Source: Clostridioides mangenotii TR
GTDB lineage: Bacteria; Bacillota; Clostridia; Peptostreptococcales; Peptostreptococcaceae
Reading direction: 5' to 3'
Assembly: GCF_000498755.1 (NCBI RefSeq)
Contig: NZ_AXUS01000017.1
Location: 19,481 to 83,480 of the forward strand
DNA: 64,000 bases
The position numbers were made by a program, and so were the translations under genes. Position 1 is the stretch's first letter. The number at the start of each line of letters is the position of its first letter. The notes under the pieces are model-generated. The model did no database searches and was not told where the DNA came from. It worked only from the letters and a program-made list of their open reading frames with translations. Shown one piece after another: positions 1-7,870 of this stretch.

Positions 1-89
1 TATGGGATTACCTAGGATACATTAATGGAGATACTGTTACAGAAGACTTACTGGATAATATATTCAGCAACTTCTGCATTGGGAAATAA
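1..89 (+). CDS. mnmE: tRNA modification GTPase MnmE, C-terminal end only
   Basis: The window opens inside a reading frame that ends at a TAA at 87-89. The 28 visible residues end in FCIGK, the family's conserved C-terminus, whose cysteine takes part in the MnmE tRNA-modification reaction. MnmE works with MnmG to make (carboxymethyl)aminomethyl-uridine at the tRNA wobble base. mnmG follows 46 bp downstream, the usual mnmE-mnmG arrangement near the replication origin of Firmicutes. The rest of the gene lies outside the window. Confidence 0.9.
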   Translation, partial: WDYLGYINGDTVTEDLLDNIFSNFCIGK

Positions 90-135
90 ATAAACTGTTT
101 TTCATGAAACTTAAGAATAAAGAAAGGAGCCGTAA

Positions 136-2034
136 ATGAAAAGATATAGAGCAGGAGAATACGACTTTGTAGTAGTTGGAGCAGGACATGCTGGATGTGA
201 AGCTTCATTAGCTACAGCAAGAATGGGTTATAAAACTCTAATGGTTACAATGTCTTTAGATTCAATTGCGTTACTTGCATGCAATCCTTCAATAGGAGGT
301 ACAGGTAAAGGTCAATTGGTAAAAGAGATAGACGCACTCGGAGGAGAGATGGGTGTAAATATAGATAAGACTTTTATACAAAGCAGAATGTTGAATACAG
401 CTAAAGGGCCAGCTGTTCATTCACTTAGAACACAGGCGGATAAGTTTAAGTACCATGAGGAAATGAAAAGAACTCTTGAGAATGAACCTAATATTGATTT
501 AGTTATGGATGAAGTAGTAGATATAATAGCTGAAGACAATATTGTAAAAGGGGTAGTTACAAAACTAGGTTGTGAGTACTATGCAAAAGCAGTAATACTT
601 GCAACAGGGGTTTATCTAAACTCAAAAATACACATAGGAGAAGTTTCGTTTAACGAAGGTCCTAATGCACTTGGATACGCTAAAAATTTAACTGAAAGCT
701 TAGTCAATTTGGGGCTTAGAATGAGAAGATTTAAAACTGGTACTCCAGCAAGAGTACACAGAGATAGTATAGATTTCTCTGTTATGGAGATTCAAGATGG
801 AGATGAAAAGATAACGCCATTTTCTTTTATGAGCGATAACTTACAAATAATTCAAGAGCCTTGTTATTTAACTAGAACTACGGAAAATACAAAAGAAGTA
901 ATAATGAATAATTTAAATAGATCGGCTATGTACGGTGGTGAAATAGATAGTACAGGAGCAAGATATTGCCCCTCAATAGAGGATAAAGTAGTTAGATTTA
1001 GCGATAAAACATCTCATCAGTTATTTATAGAGCCAGAGGGTTCTGATACTAAGGAGATGTACGTTCAAGGTATATCTACTAGTTTACCTTATGAAGTACA
1101 AGTTGAGATGTATAGAACTATAAAAGGATTTGAAAATTGCAAGATAATGAGACCAGCATACGCTATAGAGTACGATTGTGTAGACCCTACGCAACTTAAA
1201 ATAAACTTAGAGATAAAGGGCGTAGAAAATCTATTTAGTGCTGGACAATTCAACGGTACTTCTGGTTATGAAGAAGCTGCATCACAAGGTCTGATGGCTG
1301 GAATTAACGCGGTTAGAAAAATAGAAGGCAAAGAGCCTTTTATACTAGATAGATCTGAGGCGTATATAGGAGTTCTTTTGGATGATTTGGTTACAAAAGG
1401 AACTAACGAGCCTTACAGAATAATGACTTCTAGAGCTGAGTACAGACTGTATTTAAGACAAGATAATGCAGATATGAGGCTTACAGAAAAAGGATATGAA
1501 ATTGGACTAGTTACAGAAGATAGGTATCAAAGATTTTTAAATAAAAAAGATCAAGTACAACAGGAATTTGATAGATTAAAATCAGAAAGGGTTACTCCTA
1601 AAGATGTAAATGATCAATTAGAAAAATTAAATGCATCACCTATAAAAGTTGGAATATCTCTATATGAATTTTTAAAAAGACCCGAGGTAACTTATGCTCT
1701 TATAGAAATGATAGGTAAAGGCCCCGAGTTCAAAGTTTCAAATGAAGTCAAAAATCAATGTGAAGTTATGACTAAGTATGAAGGTTATATAGATAAACAA
1801 TTAAAGCAAATAGATCAATTCAAGAAACTAGAAAATAAAAAGCTAGATGAGAATTTAAATTATTCGTCTATTGATGGGCTGAAGATAGAGGCCAGACAAA
1901 AACTGGACGGGATAAAACCTATATCGATAGGACAAGCATCTCGTATATCAGGAGTTTCACCTGCGGATATATCAGTACTTCTTATATACTTAGAGCAGAT
2001 GAAAAAGTCTAGAGGAGGAAATAATGAACAATAG
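136..2034 (+). CDS. mnmG: tRNA uridine-5-carboxymethylaminomethyl(34) synthesis enzyme MnmG (GidA)
   Basis: This 632-residue protein is full length for the family. The FAD-binding dinucleotide fold is at the N-terminus (GAGHAG, residues 15-20), followed by the CNPSIGG segment and the C-terminal helical domain ending in the [11 protein letters not shown] motif that docks MnmE and tRNA. With MnmE it forms the cytoplasmic complex that modifies wobble uridine U34 using folate and FAD. The ATG is preceded by an AAAGGAG ribosome binding site. The 3' end overlaps rsmG by 11 bp, indicating translational coupling. Confidence 0.98.
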   Translation: MKRYRAGEYDFVVVGAGHAGCEASLATARMGYKTLMVTMSLDSIALLACNPSIGGTGKGQLVKEIDALGGEMGVNIDKTFIQSRMLNTAKGPAVHSLRTQADKFKYHEEMKRTLENEPNIDLVMDEVVDIIAEDNIVKGVVTKLGCEYYAKAVILATGVYLNSKIHIGEVSFNEGPNALGYAKNLTESLVNLGLRMRRFKTGTPARVHRDSIDFSVMEIQDGDEKITPFSFMSDNLQIIQEPCYLTRTTENTKEVIMNNLNRSAMYGGEIDSTGARYCPSIEDKVVRFSDKTSHQLFIEPEGSDTKEMYVQGISTSLPYEVQVEMYRTIKGFENCKIMRPAYAIEYDCVDPTQLKINLEIKGVENLFSAGQFNGTSGYEEAASQGLMAGINAVRKIEGKEPFILDRSEAYIGVLLDDLVTKGTNEPYRIMTSRAEYRLYLRQDNADMRLTEKGYEIGLVTEDRYQRFLNKKDQVQQEFDRLKSERVTPKDVNDQLEKLNASPIKVGISLYEFLKRPEVTYALIEMIGKGPEFKVSNEVKNQCEVMTKYEGYIDKQLKQIDQFKKLENKKLDENLNYSSIDGLKIEARQKLDGIKPISIGQASRISGVSPADISVLLIYLEQMKKSRGGNNEQ

Positions 2035-2743
2035 GGATTTATTGAAATCTGGGATTGAAGGATTCGGAATAGAAGTTGACGAAAGCATGTTAGATAAGTT
2101 TAATAGCTACAGAGAAATTCTTGTAGAATGGAATCAGAAGATGAATTTAACTGGAATAGAGGAAGAAAAGGAAGTATTTATAAAGCACTTCTTGGATTCT
2201 ATTTCTTCAGTTAAAAATGGGTATATAAAAGACGGTATATCTATTATAGATGTTGGAACGGGTGCCGGATTTCCAGGCATACCTTTAAGAGTATGTTTAA
2301 AAGATTTAGAGTTGACACTACTTGACTCTTTGAATAAAAGAATAAACTTCCTTCAGACAGTTGGAGAAGAATTAGATTTAAATAATATAAATTATATACA
2401 TGGAAGAGCAGAGGACTTTGGGAAAAATGCAGAGTATAGAGAAAAATACGATGTTGCAACAGCAAGAGCAGTTGCTGGGCTTCCTGCTTTACTAGAGCTT
2501 TGCGTACCTTTTGTAAAGGTCGGAGGTTATTTTATATGTTTAAAAGGTCCAAATGCAGACCTTGAACTTGAGGATTCAAAAAATGCTATGAGACTTTTAG
2601 GAGTTGAATTCGTTGAAAAAATAGATATAGTATTACCAGATATAGATTTAAGTCATAATATATTAGTTTTTGTTAAAAAGATGAAGACTCCATCTAAATA
2701 CCCAAGAAAAGCTGGAAAACCATCAAAAAATCCTATATTATAG
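2024..2743 (+). CDS. rsmG: 16S rRNA (guanine(527)-N7)-methyltransferase RsmG (GidB)
   Basis: This 239-residue Rossmann-fold methyltransferase has the SAM-binding glycine motif GTGAGFPG at residues 78-85 and the N-terminal NLTGI segment typical of the family. It methylates N7 of G527 in the 530 loop of 16S rRNA; loss of this activity is known to give low-level streptomycin resistance in other bacteria. Its ATG lies inside the end of mnmG, next to an AGAGGAGG ribosome binding site. A basic tail rich in Pro and Lys closes the protein. Confidence 0.97.
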   Translation: MNNRDLLKSGIEGFGIEVDESMLDKFNSYREILVEWNQKMNLTGIEEEKEVFIKHFLDSISSVKNGYIKDGISIIDVGTGAGFPGIPLRVCLKDLELTLLDSLNKRINFLQTVGEELDLNNINYIHGRAEDFGKNAEYREKYDVATARAVAGLPALLELCVPFVKVGGYFICLKGPNADLELEDSKNAMRLLGVEFVEKIDIVLPDIDLSHNILVFVKKMKTPSKYPRKAGKPSKNPIL

Positions 2744-2768
2744 TATATAATAAACAAAAAACTCTGAC

Positions 2769-2782
2769 ATTTCCCAGGAAAT
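2769..2782. promoter_or_regulatory. probable Noc-binding site (NBS)
   Basis: ATTTCCCAGGAAAT matches the Bacillus Noc-binding consensus ATTTCCCGGGAAAT at 13 of 14 positions. It lies about 107 bp upstream of the noc start. Seen: the near-perfect palindrome and its place. Inferred: Noc nucleates or autoregulates here. Confidence 0.65.
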
Positions 2783-2889
2783 ATTTAAATTTATTTTTAA
2801 TAGATGAAAATAGAGGTTTTATCAAAGTTGATGAAGAAATTAACTTTATATACGGAAATATATTTATATCTAAATAAGAGAGGTATGTT

Positions 2890-3675
2890 ATGGAAGAAAA
2901 AAAAGTTATAGAGATAGCTGTAGATAAGATAGTTCCAAATCCATATCAGCCAAGAAAGGTTTTTTCACAAGTTTCATTGGAGGAATTAAGTAATTCTATA
3001 AAATCTTATGGAATACTTCAACCAATAACAGTTCGAGCTAAAGATGATAAATATGAATTGATTGCAGGTGAAAGAAGATTTAGAGCTGCAAAGCTTGCGG
3101 GCTTAGAAACTGTTCCGGGGATTGTTAATAATATGGATGATGAATCATCTGCAGTTTTAGCTTTATTAGAAAATTTGCAGAGGGAAGACCTAAACTTTAT
3201 TGAGGAATCTATAGGTTATGATAATTTAATAAGAGAACACCATTTTACTCAACAACAGTTAGCTGAAAAGTTAGGAAAAAATCAGTCTACTATAGCCAAC
3301 AAACTTAGAATACTAAAATTACCTAACGAGATAAAATCTAGTTTAATAGAAAATAGCTTAACAGAAAGACATGCAAGAGCGTTTCTTAAGTTACCTAACG
3401 AAGAACTGATGTTACAAGTTTTAGATAAAGTAATAAAAAATGAATTAACAGTTAAGAAGACAGAAAAACTGATTAAAGACATTTTAGAAGGTTTGAACGA
3501 TAACACAGATCAAGATAAAAAACAGAATATAAAAGGTGCTATGAGTATAAGAATATACCTAAATACTTTAAAGCAAGCCTTTGATGCTATAACTAATACA
3601 GGTATTGAAGCCAAATATAATGAGATAGATAAGGGAGATTACATGGAAGTCATTGTCAAAATCCCTAAAAAATAG
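2890..3675 (+). CDS. noc: nucleoid occlusion protein Noc (ParB/CTPase family)
   Basis: This 261-residue ParB-family protein has the CTP-binding/ParB N-terminal domain (GERRFRA at residues 60-66), a helix-turn-helix DNA-binding region (about 118-141) and a C-terminal dimerisation domain. I call it Noc rather than ParB because it sits directly after rsmG, as in Bacillus, because a second ParB follows parA, and because a Noc-type binding site lies just upstream. Noc binds dispersed chromosomal sites and blocks division over the nucleoid. The Bacillus-type N-terminal amphipathic helix is short or absent, so membrane binding is uncertain. Confidence 0.85.
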   Translation: MEEKKVIEIAVDKIVPNPYQPRKVFSQVSLEELSNSIKSYGILQPITVRAKDDKYELIAGERRFRAAKLAGLETVPGIVNNMDDESSAVLALLENLQREDLNFIEESIGYDNLIREHHFTQQQLAEKLGKNQSTIANKLRILKLPNEIKSSLIENSLTERHARAFLKLPNEELMLQVLDKVIKNELTVKKTEKLIKDILEGLNDNTDQDKKQNIKGAMSIRIYLNTLKQAFDAITNTGIEAKYNEIDKGDYMEVIVKIPKK

Positions 3676-3704
3676 AGATTACTGTGTATCAGTAATCTTT
3701 TTTA
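3676..3704 (+). terminator. Rho-independent terminator after noc
   Basis: A perfect 9-bp stem (AGATTACTG pairing with CAGTAATCT) is followed by TTTTTT immediately after the noc stop codon. Confidence 0.85.
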
Positions 3705-3769
3705 TTATAAATACTTTAAAATGGTATTTATGATAAAGTATTTATAATAAAAAGATAGTTTAAACTATC
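3702..3769. repeat. two consecutive palindromes between noc and parA
   Basis: A perfect 17-bp inverted repeat has its arms at 3702-3718 and 3734-3750, overlapping the T-tract of the noc terminator. It is followed at once by the 16-bp perfect palindrome GATAGTTTAAACTATC (3754-3769). They lie just upstream of parA and could be transcriptional signals or protein-binding sites. Neither matches the parS consensus. Confidence 0.6.
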
Positions 3770-3812
3770 TAGCATAAATAGAATATCAAAAGCAAATAGA
3801 GAGGTGAATCCC

Positions 3813-4586
3813 ATGGGAAAAGTTATTGCTGTTTTTAATCAAAAAGGCGGCGTTGGAAAAACCACTACAAATGTAAACTTGAGCGCAAGTATTGCACAAA
3901 TAGGCAAAAAGGTGCTAGTTTTAGACCTAGATCCACAGGGAAATACAACTAGTGGATATGGAATTGATAAAAATGAAGTAGAAAATACAATATACGAAGT
4001 AATGTTAGATGGTACAGATATAAAAGAGGCTATAATTTCTACAGAGTTTGAAAATGTAGATATAGTGGCATCTGCTACAGAATTAGCTGGTGCTGAAATA
4101 GAGTTGTCAGAAATCGACGATAGAGAATTTATACTTAAAAAAGCTCTGTCTGGGGTGAAAGATAACTACGATTACATATTTATAGATTGCCCACCTTCTT
4201 TAGGCATGTTGACTATAAACTCTCTTACATCAGTAGACAGTGTCCTTATACCTATACAGTGTGAATATTACGCACTTGAAGGGGTAAGTCAGCTGATGGA
4301 GACAATAAAGCTAGTTAAGTCTAGATTAAACCCTAATTTAGAAATACAGGGCGTTGTGCTTAGTATGTTCGATGGTAGGGCAAATCTGTCTATACAGGTT
4401 GTAGAAGAAGTTAAAAAGTATTTCAAAGGAAGTGTATATACTAGCTTAATCCCTAGAAATGTAAGATTAGCAGAGGCACCGAGTCATGGTAAGCCTGCGA
4501 TTTACTACGATAGCAGATGTAAAGGATCTTTAGCTTACTTAGATTTAGCAGAAGAGTTTATATTTTTAGAGGAGGATGAGATATAG
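3813..4586 (+). CDS. parA: chromosome-partitioning ATPase ParA (Soj)
   Basis: This deviant-Walker ATPase has the motif KGGVGKTT at residues 11-18 and a Walker A' LDLDPQGN, and is 257 residues long, the normal size. It works with ParB bound at parS to separate replication origins and, in Bacillus, to control DnaA. I chose ATG 3813 because GAGGTG at 3801-3806 is a ribosome binding site 6 bp upstream; an in-frame GTG at 3804 lies inside that site. The stop codon ends directly before the parB ATG, so the two genes are translationally coupled. Confidence 0.97.
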   Translation: MGKVIAVFNQKGGVGKTTTNVNLSASIAQIGKKVLVLDLDPQGNTTSGYGIDKNEVENTIYEVMLDGTDIKEAIISTEFENVDIVASATELAGAEIELSEIDDREFILKKALSGVKDNYDYIFIDCPPSLGMLTINSLTSVDSVLIPIQCEYYALEGVSQLMETIKLVKSRLNPNLEIQGVVLSMFDGRANLSIQVVEEVKKYFKGSVYTSLIPRNVRLAEAPSHGKPAIYYDSRCKGSLAYLDLAEEFIFLEEDEI

Positions 4587-5318
4587 ATGGAGAAGAAAAC
4601 AAAGAGAAGCAATAGACTGGGGAAGGGACTTAGTGCACTTATTCCAGATACTTATGAAGAAATAAATCATAAAGATATAGTTAATATAGAATTAGATAAA
4701 ATATATCCAAATAATACTCAGCCTAGAAAAGTATTTGACCAAGAGAAAATAGAAATTCTAAGTGAATCGATAAAAAATCACGGAGTTCTTCAACCTATAG
4801 TTGTAAAGCCAGACGATGAGAATAAATATATGATTATTGCTGGAGAGAGAAGATACAGAGCTTCAAAGCTCGCTAAAAAGAAGGATATCCCAGTTGTAGT
4901 AAAAGATATCCCGATGAAAAGTGTAATGGAGATAGCGCTTATAGAGAACCTTCAAAGAGAGAATTTAAACTCAATAGAAGAAGCATTGGCATATAAAGGA
5001 TTAATTGATCATTACAATGTCACACAAGAGGAGATCTCAGAAGCAGTTGGAAAAAGTAGACCTCATATTACAAATACATTAAGACTGTTAAATCTAGCAG
5101 AAGAAGTAAGAATTATGATAGACGATGCTAGAATAACAGCAGGTCACGGTAAAGCACTTTTAAAAATTACAGACAAAGATGTTCAGATAAAATTAGCAAA
5201 CAGAATAGTTGAAGAAGAATTATCTGTAAGAGAAGTTGAAGCAATTGCTAAGAAGATATGTGAAGGTAAAGAATTAGAAGAGCCAAAAAATCAAAAGAAG
5301 AGAAAGATATGTTTATAG
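4587..5318 (+). CDS. parB: chromosome-partitioning protein ParB (Spo0J), frame 0 product
   Basis: The protein has an N-terminal ParA-interacting basic segment (LGKGLSALIP), the CTP-binding motif GERRYR at residues 86-91 and a helix-turn-helix at about 144-168. It binds parS and spreads as a CTP-dependent clamp. Frame 0 stops after 243 residues, roughly 45 short of the usual length, with no dimerisation domain. The missing domain is intact in the -1 frame downstream (to 5455). A -1 shift at the A AAA AAT heptamer at 5285-5291 would join them into a 289-residue protein. Causes could be a real mutation, a base-calling error in the A run, or programmed frameshifting. Confidence 0.9.
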   Translation: MEKKTKRSNRLGKGLSALIPDTYEEINHKDIVNIELDKIYPNNTQPRKVFDQEKIEILSESIKNHGVLQPIVVKPDDENKYMIIAGERRYRASKLAKKKDIPVVVKDIPMKSVMEIALIENLQRENLNSIEEALAYKGLIDHYNVTQEEISEAVGKSRPHITNTLRLLNLAEEVRIMIDDARITAGHGKALLKITDKDVQIKLANRIVEEELSVREVEAIAKKICEGKELEEPKNQKKRKICL

Positions 5319-5455
5319 TTGATGTAGAAGATAAACTTATGAATGTATTTGGAACAAAAGTTAATATATCTAGGGGAAAAAGAAAAGGTAAGATAGAAAT
5401 AGAGTACTACAATGATGAGGACTTAAACAATATAATATCAATGATAATAGAGTAA
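5285..5455 (+). other. parB: ParB C-terminal dimerisation domain in the -1 frame
   Basis: Reading in the -1 frame from 5291 gives SKEEKDMFIVDVEDKLMNVF and continues through a basic beta-strand segment to EIEYYNDEDLNNIISMIIE, stopping at TAA 5453-5455. This is the typical ParB/Spo0J C-terminal dimer domain. It has no start codon or ribosome binding site of its own, so it must be the continuation of parB. The junction is the slippery-type heptamer AAAAAAT at 5285-5291, in the phase needed for a -1 shift. One extra A in the run would restore the frame equally well. Confidence 0.88.
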
Positions 5456-5486
5456 TATTAAATTCATATAACTGGAGGATTTAGAT

Positions 5487-6632
5487 ATGATTTATTTTGA
5501 CAATGCAGCTACTACGTACCCAAAACCTGAAGAGGTATACGATGCAGTTTACGATTGTATGAAAAATTACTGTGCAAATCCAGGCAGAGCAGGTCACAAA
5601 TTAGCTATGAAATCTGCTAGAAAAATTTATGATGCAAGAGAAAATATTGCCAAGCTATTTAATGTAGACAACCCAATGACAATCGTATTTACTCATAATG
5701 CTACAGATTCTTTAAACTTAGCAATTAAAGGTGTTTTAAAAAGCGGCGACCATGTAATTACTACGAGTATGGAGCACAACTCAGTTATAAGACCGATAAA
5801 GGCACTTGAAAGTAAAGGTGTAGAAAACACAGTAGTACAGTGTGATAAAGAAGGAGTATTAAATCCAGAAGATATAGAAAAAGCAATAAAAGATAATACA
5901 AAACTTATAGTGACAACACATGCTTCAAATGTGTGTGGGACACTTATAGATATAAAAACTGTAGGAGAAATAGCAAATAAATATGGAATTTTATTTTTAG
6001 TAGATGCCTCTCAAACAGCAGGCGTATACAACATAGATGTAAAAGAGATGAATATTGACATGTTAGCTATGCCTGGACATAAATGTTTACTTGGACCACA
6101 AGGTACAGGAGTTCTTTATGTAAAAGAAGACCTTAAACTAAATATTTTAAAAGAGGGCGGAACAGGAAGTAAATCTGAAGAATTAACTCAACCAGAATTA
6201 TTTCCCGATAAATATGAATCAGGTACTCACAACACACCAGGTATAGTAGGATTAAACGAAGGTGTTAAATTTGTATTATACAAAGGAACAGATAGAATAA
6301 GAGCACAAGAAGAAGAATTATGTGACTACATGCTTGAAAAACTAAGAGAAATAGAAGATATAAAAATATACGGTCCAGAAGACAGCAAAAAGAGAGCAGC
6401 AGTTATAGCTCTAAATATAGGGGATATGGACTCAGGAGAAGTAACATTTATATTAGATAATGAGTTTGATATAGCTACAAGATCGGGTATTCACTGTTCA
6501 CCGCTAGCGCACTCTACACTTGGAACACTAGAGCAGGGGGCAGTTAGATTCAGTATGGGGTACTTCAATACAACATATGAAATAGATAAAGCAATAAAGG
6601 CATTGAAAATAATATCTGAAAATAGGGAATAA
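5487..6632 (+). CDS. cysteine desulfurase-like class V aminotransferase
   Basis: This 381-residue PLP enzyme of fold type I has the Schiff-base lysine in AMPGHKC (K199), the N-terminal YFDNAATTYPKP signature and a candidate persulfide cysteine in RSGIHCSPLAH (C337). It most resembles the cysteine desulfurase family found in anaerobes with selenium or molybdenum hydroxylase genes rather than housekeeping IscS. It would release sulfur or selenium from cysteine or selenocysteine. An ATG with a GGAGG ribosome binding site follows the parB remnant by 31 bp. Its last two codons lie inside a perfect 34-bp inverted repeat. YedF and a DUF3343 protein lie 2.6-3.6 kb away and may be acceptors. Confidence 0.88.
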   Translation: MIYFDNAATTYPKPEEVYDAVYDCMKNYCANPGRAGHKLAMKSARKIYDARENIAKLFNVDNPMTIVFTHNATDSLNLAIKGVLKSGDHVITTSMEHNSVIRPIKALESKGVENTVVQCDKEGVLNPEDIEKAIKDNTKLIVTTHASNVCGTLIDIKTVGEIANKYGILFLVDASQTAGVYNIDVKEMNIDMLAMPGHKCLLGPQGTGVLYVKEDLKLNILKEGGTGSKSEELTQPELFPDKYESGTHNTPGIVGLNEGVKFVLYKGTDRIRAQEEELCDYMLEKLREIEDIKIYGPEDSKKRAAVIALNIGDMDSGEVTFILDNEFDIATRSGIHCSPLAHSTLGTLEQGAVRFSMGYFNTTYEIDKAIKALKIISENRE

Positions 6633-6766
6633 ATCGGCAAAATCGAGAAAGAGACATATGTGAATGATAGATAATTGTTGTGAGCTAGCAGTCGAAACGA
6701 GCTAGACATACACAACAATTTACCATCGTCCTCATATGTCTCTTTCTCGATTTTGCCGATTTATTC
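6627..6766. repeat. long hairpin with a perfect 34-bp stem and a 40-nt core (copy 1)
   Basis: Arms 6627-6660 and 6733-6766 are exact reverse complements over 34 bp and include the stop codon of the preceding gene. The loop region contains a 40-nt sub-hairpin (6677-6716) that starts GTTGTGAGCTAGCAGTCG. The same 40 nt recurs in reverse orientation at 6888-6927 with 37 of 40 positions identical. The element lies between convergent genes and may act as a bidirectional terminator, but its conserved core is unexplained. Confidence 0.85.
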
Positions 6767-6868
6767 AGTATATTGAGATATGCTTTTTTCGCCTCAAGGT
6801 GGAAGAGCAAAAAGGATAAGGTATTCATGGATATAAGGAAGCTATAAGAAATAAGATAGCTGAAAGAT

Positions 6869-6950
6869 ATAAAGACGACAGGAGATGGTTGTGCATGTCT
6901 AGCTCGCCTCGACTGCTAGCTCACAACCAAATCCTATCGTCTTTATTTTT
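6869..6950. repeat. hairpin carrying the same 40-nt core in inverse orientation (copy 2)
   Basis: The outer stem is 10 bp (6869-6878 with 6937-6946) followed by further pairing (AGGA with TCCT) and a T-rich tail. The inner part, 6888-6927, is the reverse complement of the copy 1 core except for three transitions, two of which fall in the terminal loop. The outer stem sequence is unrelated to copy 1. It lies 33 bp before the end of the minus-strand GerMN gene and could terminate it. Confidence 0.8.
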
Positions 6951-6982
6951 CCAATTATTTTATGTATCTTACACCAATGTAC

Positions 6983-7600
6983 CTACAGATAATCATTTTC
7001 TTCTAGTACTGTATGACCGCTTTCGTAGTTTTTACCATCGACTGTAAGTTTTATTTTGCTTACACCAAGATTTTCTTTGAAAGTTTTAGCAACTGCATCT
7101 AAAGTAAGTGTTTCTGCATCACTTCCTAGATTGCTGTTCATAAAACTTGAGCTTACGTCTAATAACCCTACTGTAGATCCATCAACGTCTTTCTTTTCGA
7201 ATGAGTTAATGCTTGAATTTGGTATTATTTTTTGTTTGATTAGTTCGCTGTATAAAGAATTTGCATCTACTGAAGCCAATGCAACATCTTTTTTAACTAG
7301 TGAACCATTGTCTAAGTCTATAGTGTACACTGATGCGTTAGTCTCTTCTTTTTTAGGAGTATCAGTATTTTCAGCGCCTTTTGAACTTGTATTGTTTTTG
7401 CTAGTTTCTTTATCTTTAGAATCTTCATTAGTTGAAGTATCCTCTTCTTCAGCGTCTTTTTCATCTGAAGCAGGTTCCTCCACACTTGAATTATTGTTGT
7501 TGTCTGTTTGATCATTTTCACTATTGTTGTTGCTGCATCCAAATGCAAATACCGCAACAGATAGTATACTTAATATTAATAGTACTTTCTTTTTTAACAT
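6983..7600 (-). CDS. GerMN-domain lipoprotein
   Basis: This 205-residue protein starts with a type II signal peptide whose lipobox is FAFGC (Cys22). A low-complexity linker rich in Asn, Asp, Glu, Ser and Thr follows (about 24-90), then a C-terminal GerMN domain (about 95-205), the domain first seen in the sporulation and germination protein GerM. It should be anchored on the outer face of the membrane. The ribosome binding site GAGGTG precedes the ATG. It is transcribed divergently from the XRE/TPR regulator. The exact role is not known. Confidence 0.85.
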   Translation of the reverse strand: MLKKKVLLILSILSVAVFAFGCSNNNSENDQTDNNNNSSVEEPASDEKDAEEEDTSTNEDSKDKETSKNNTSSKGAENTDTPKKEETNASVYTIDLDNGSLVKKDVALASVDANSLYSELIKQKIIPNSSINSFEKKDVDGSTVGLLDVSSSFMNSNLGSDAETLTLDAVAKTFKENLGVSKIKLTVDGKNYESGHTVLEENDYL

Positions 7601-7685
7601 GTTTTAACACCTCTTTCTTTTTATCTATTATATCATAAACTAAGCAATTGTATAATGAAATACAAAAATGGAACAAAATGTAAAC

Positions 7686-7699
7686 GTATACATGTATAC
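7686..7699. promoter_or_regulatory. palindrome, candidate operator (left copy)
   Basis: GTATACATGTATAC is a perfect 14-bp palindrome in the intergenic region between the GerMN gene and the divergent XRE/TPR regulator. Its 12-bp core TATACATGTATA recurs just downstream of the regulator gene (9173-9190). Binding by that regulator is inferred. Confidence 0.55.
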
Positions 7700-7870
7700 A
7701 AATTATCAATCTAAGAAAATGTAACAAATTGGGGTCAATTTTTTTGTAATATACTTTTAACATTCATAAATATATGTAAAAATTACAATATTATCAAATT
7801 AAGTAGTGTTTTAAAATAATATAAGTTATAATTATATTATAAAAAACGTCTTCAATGAGGTGATTATAAT

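Noticed and set aside
96..112. TGTTTTTCATGAAAC near mnmG as a parS site
   Set aside because: The centre is TTTCATGAAA and lacks the CACGTG core of parS (TGTTTCACGTGAAACA), so the arms are out of register. I do not annotate it despite the nearby parAB genes.
7056..7511. Plus-strand open frame of 151 codons over the GerMN gene
   Set aside because: It is a Ser/Leu-rich antisense shadow of the low-complexity lipoprotein linker, with no ribosome binding site and no recognisable domain.
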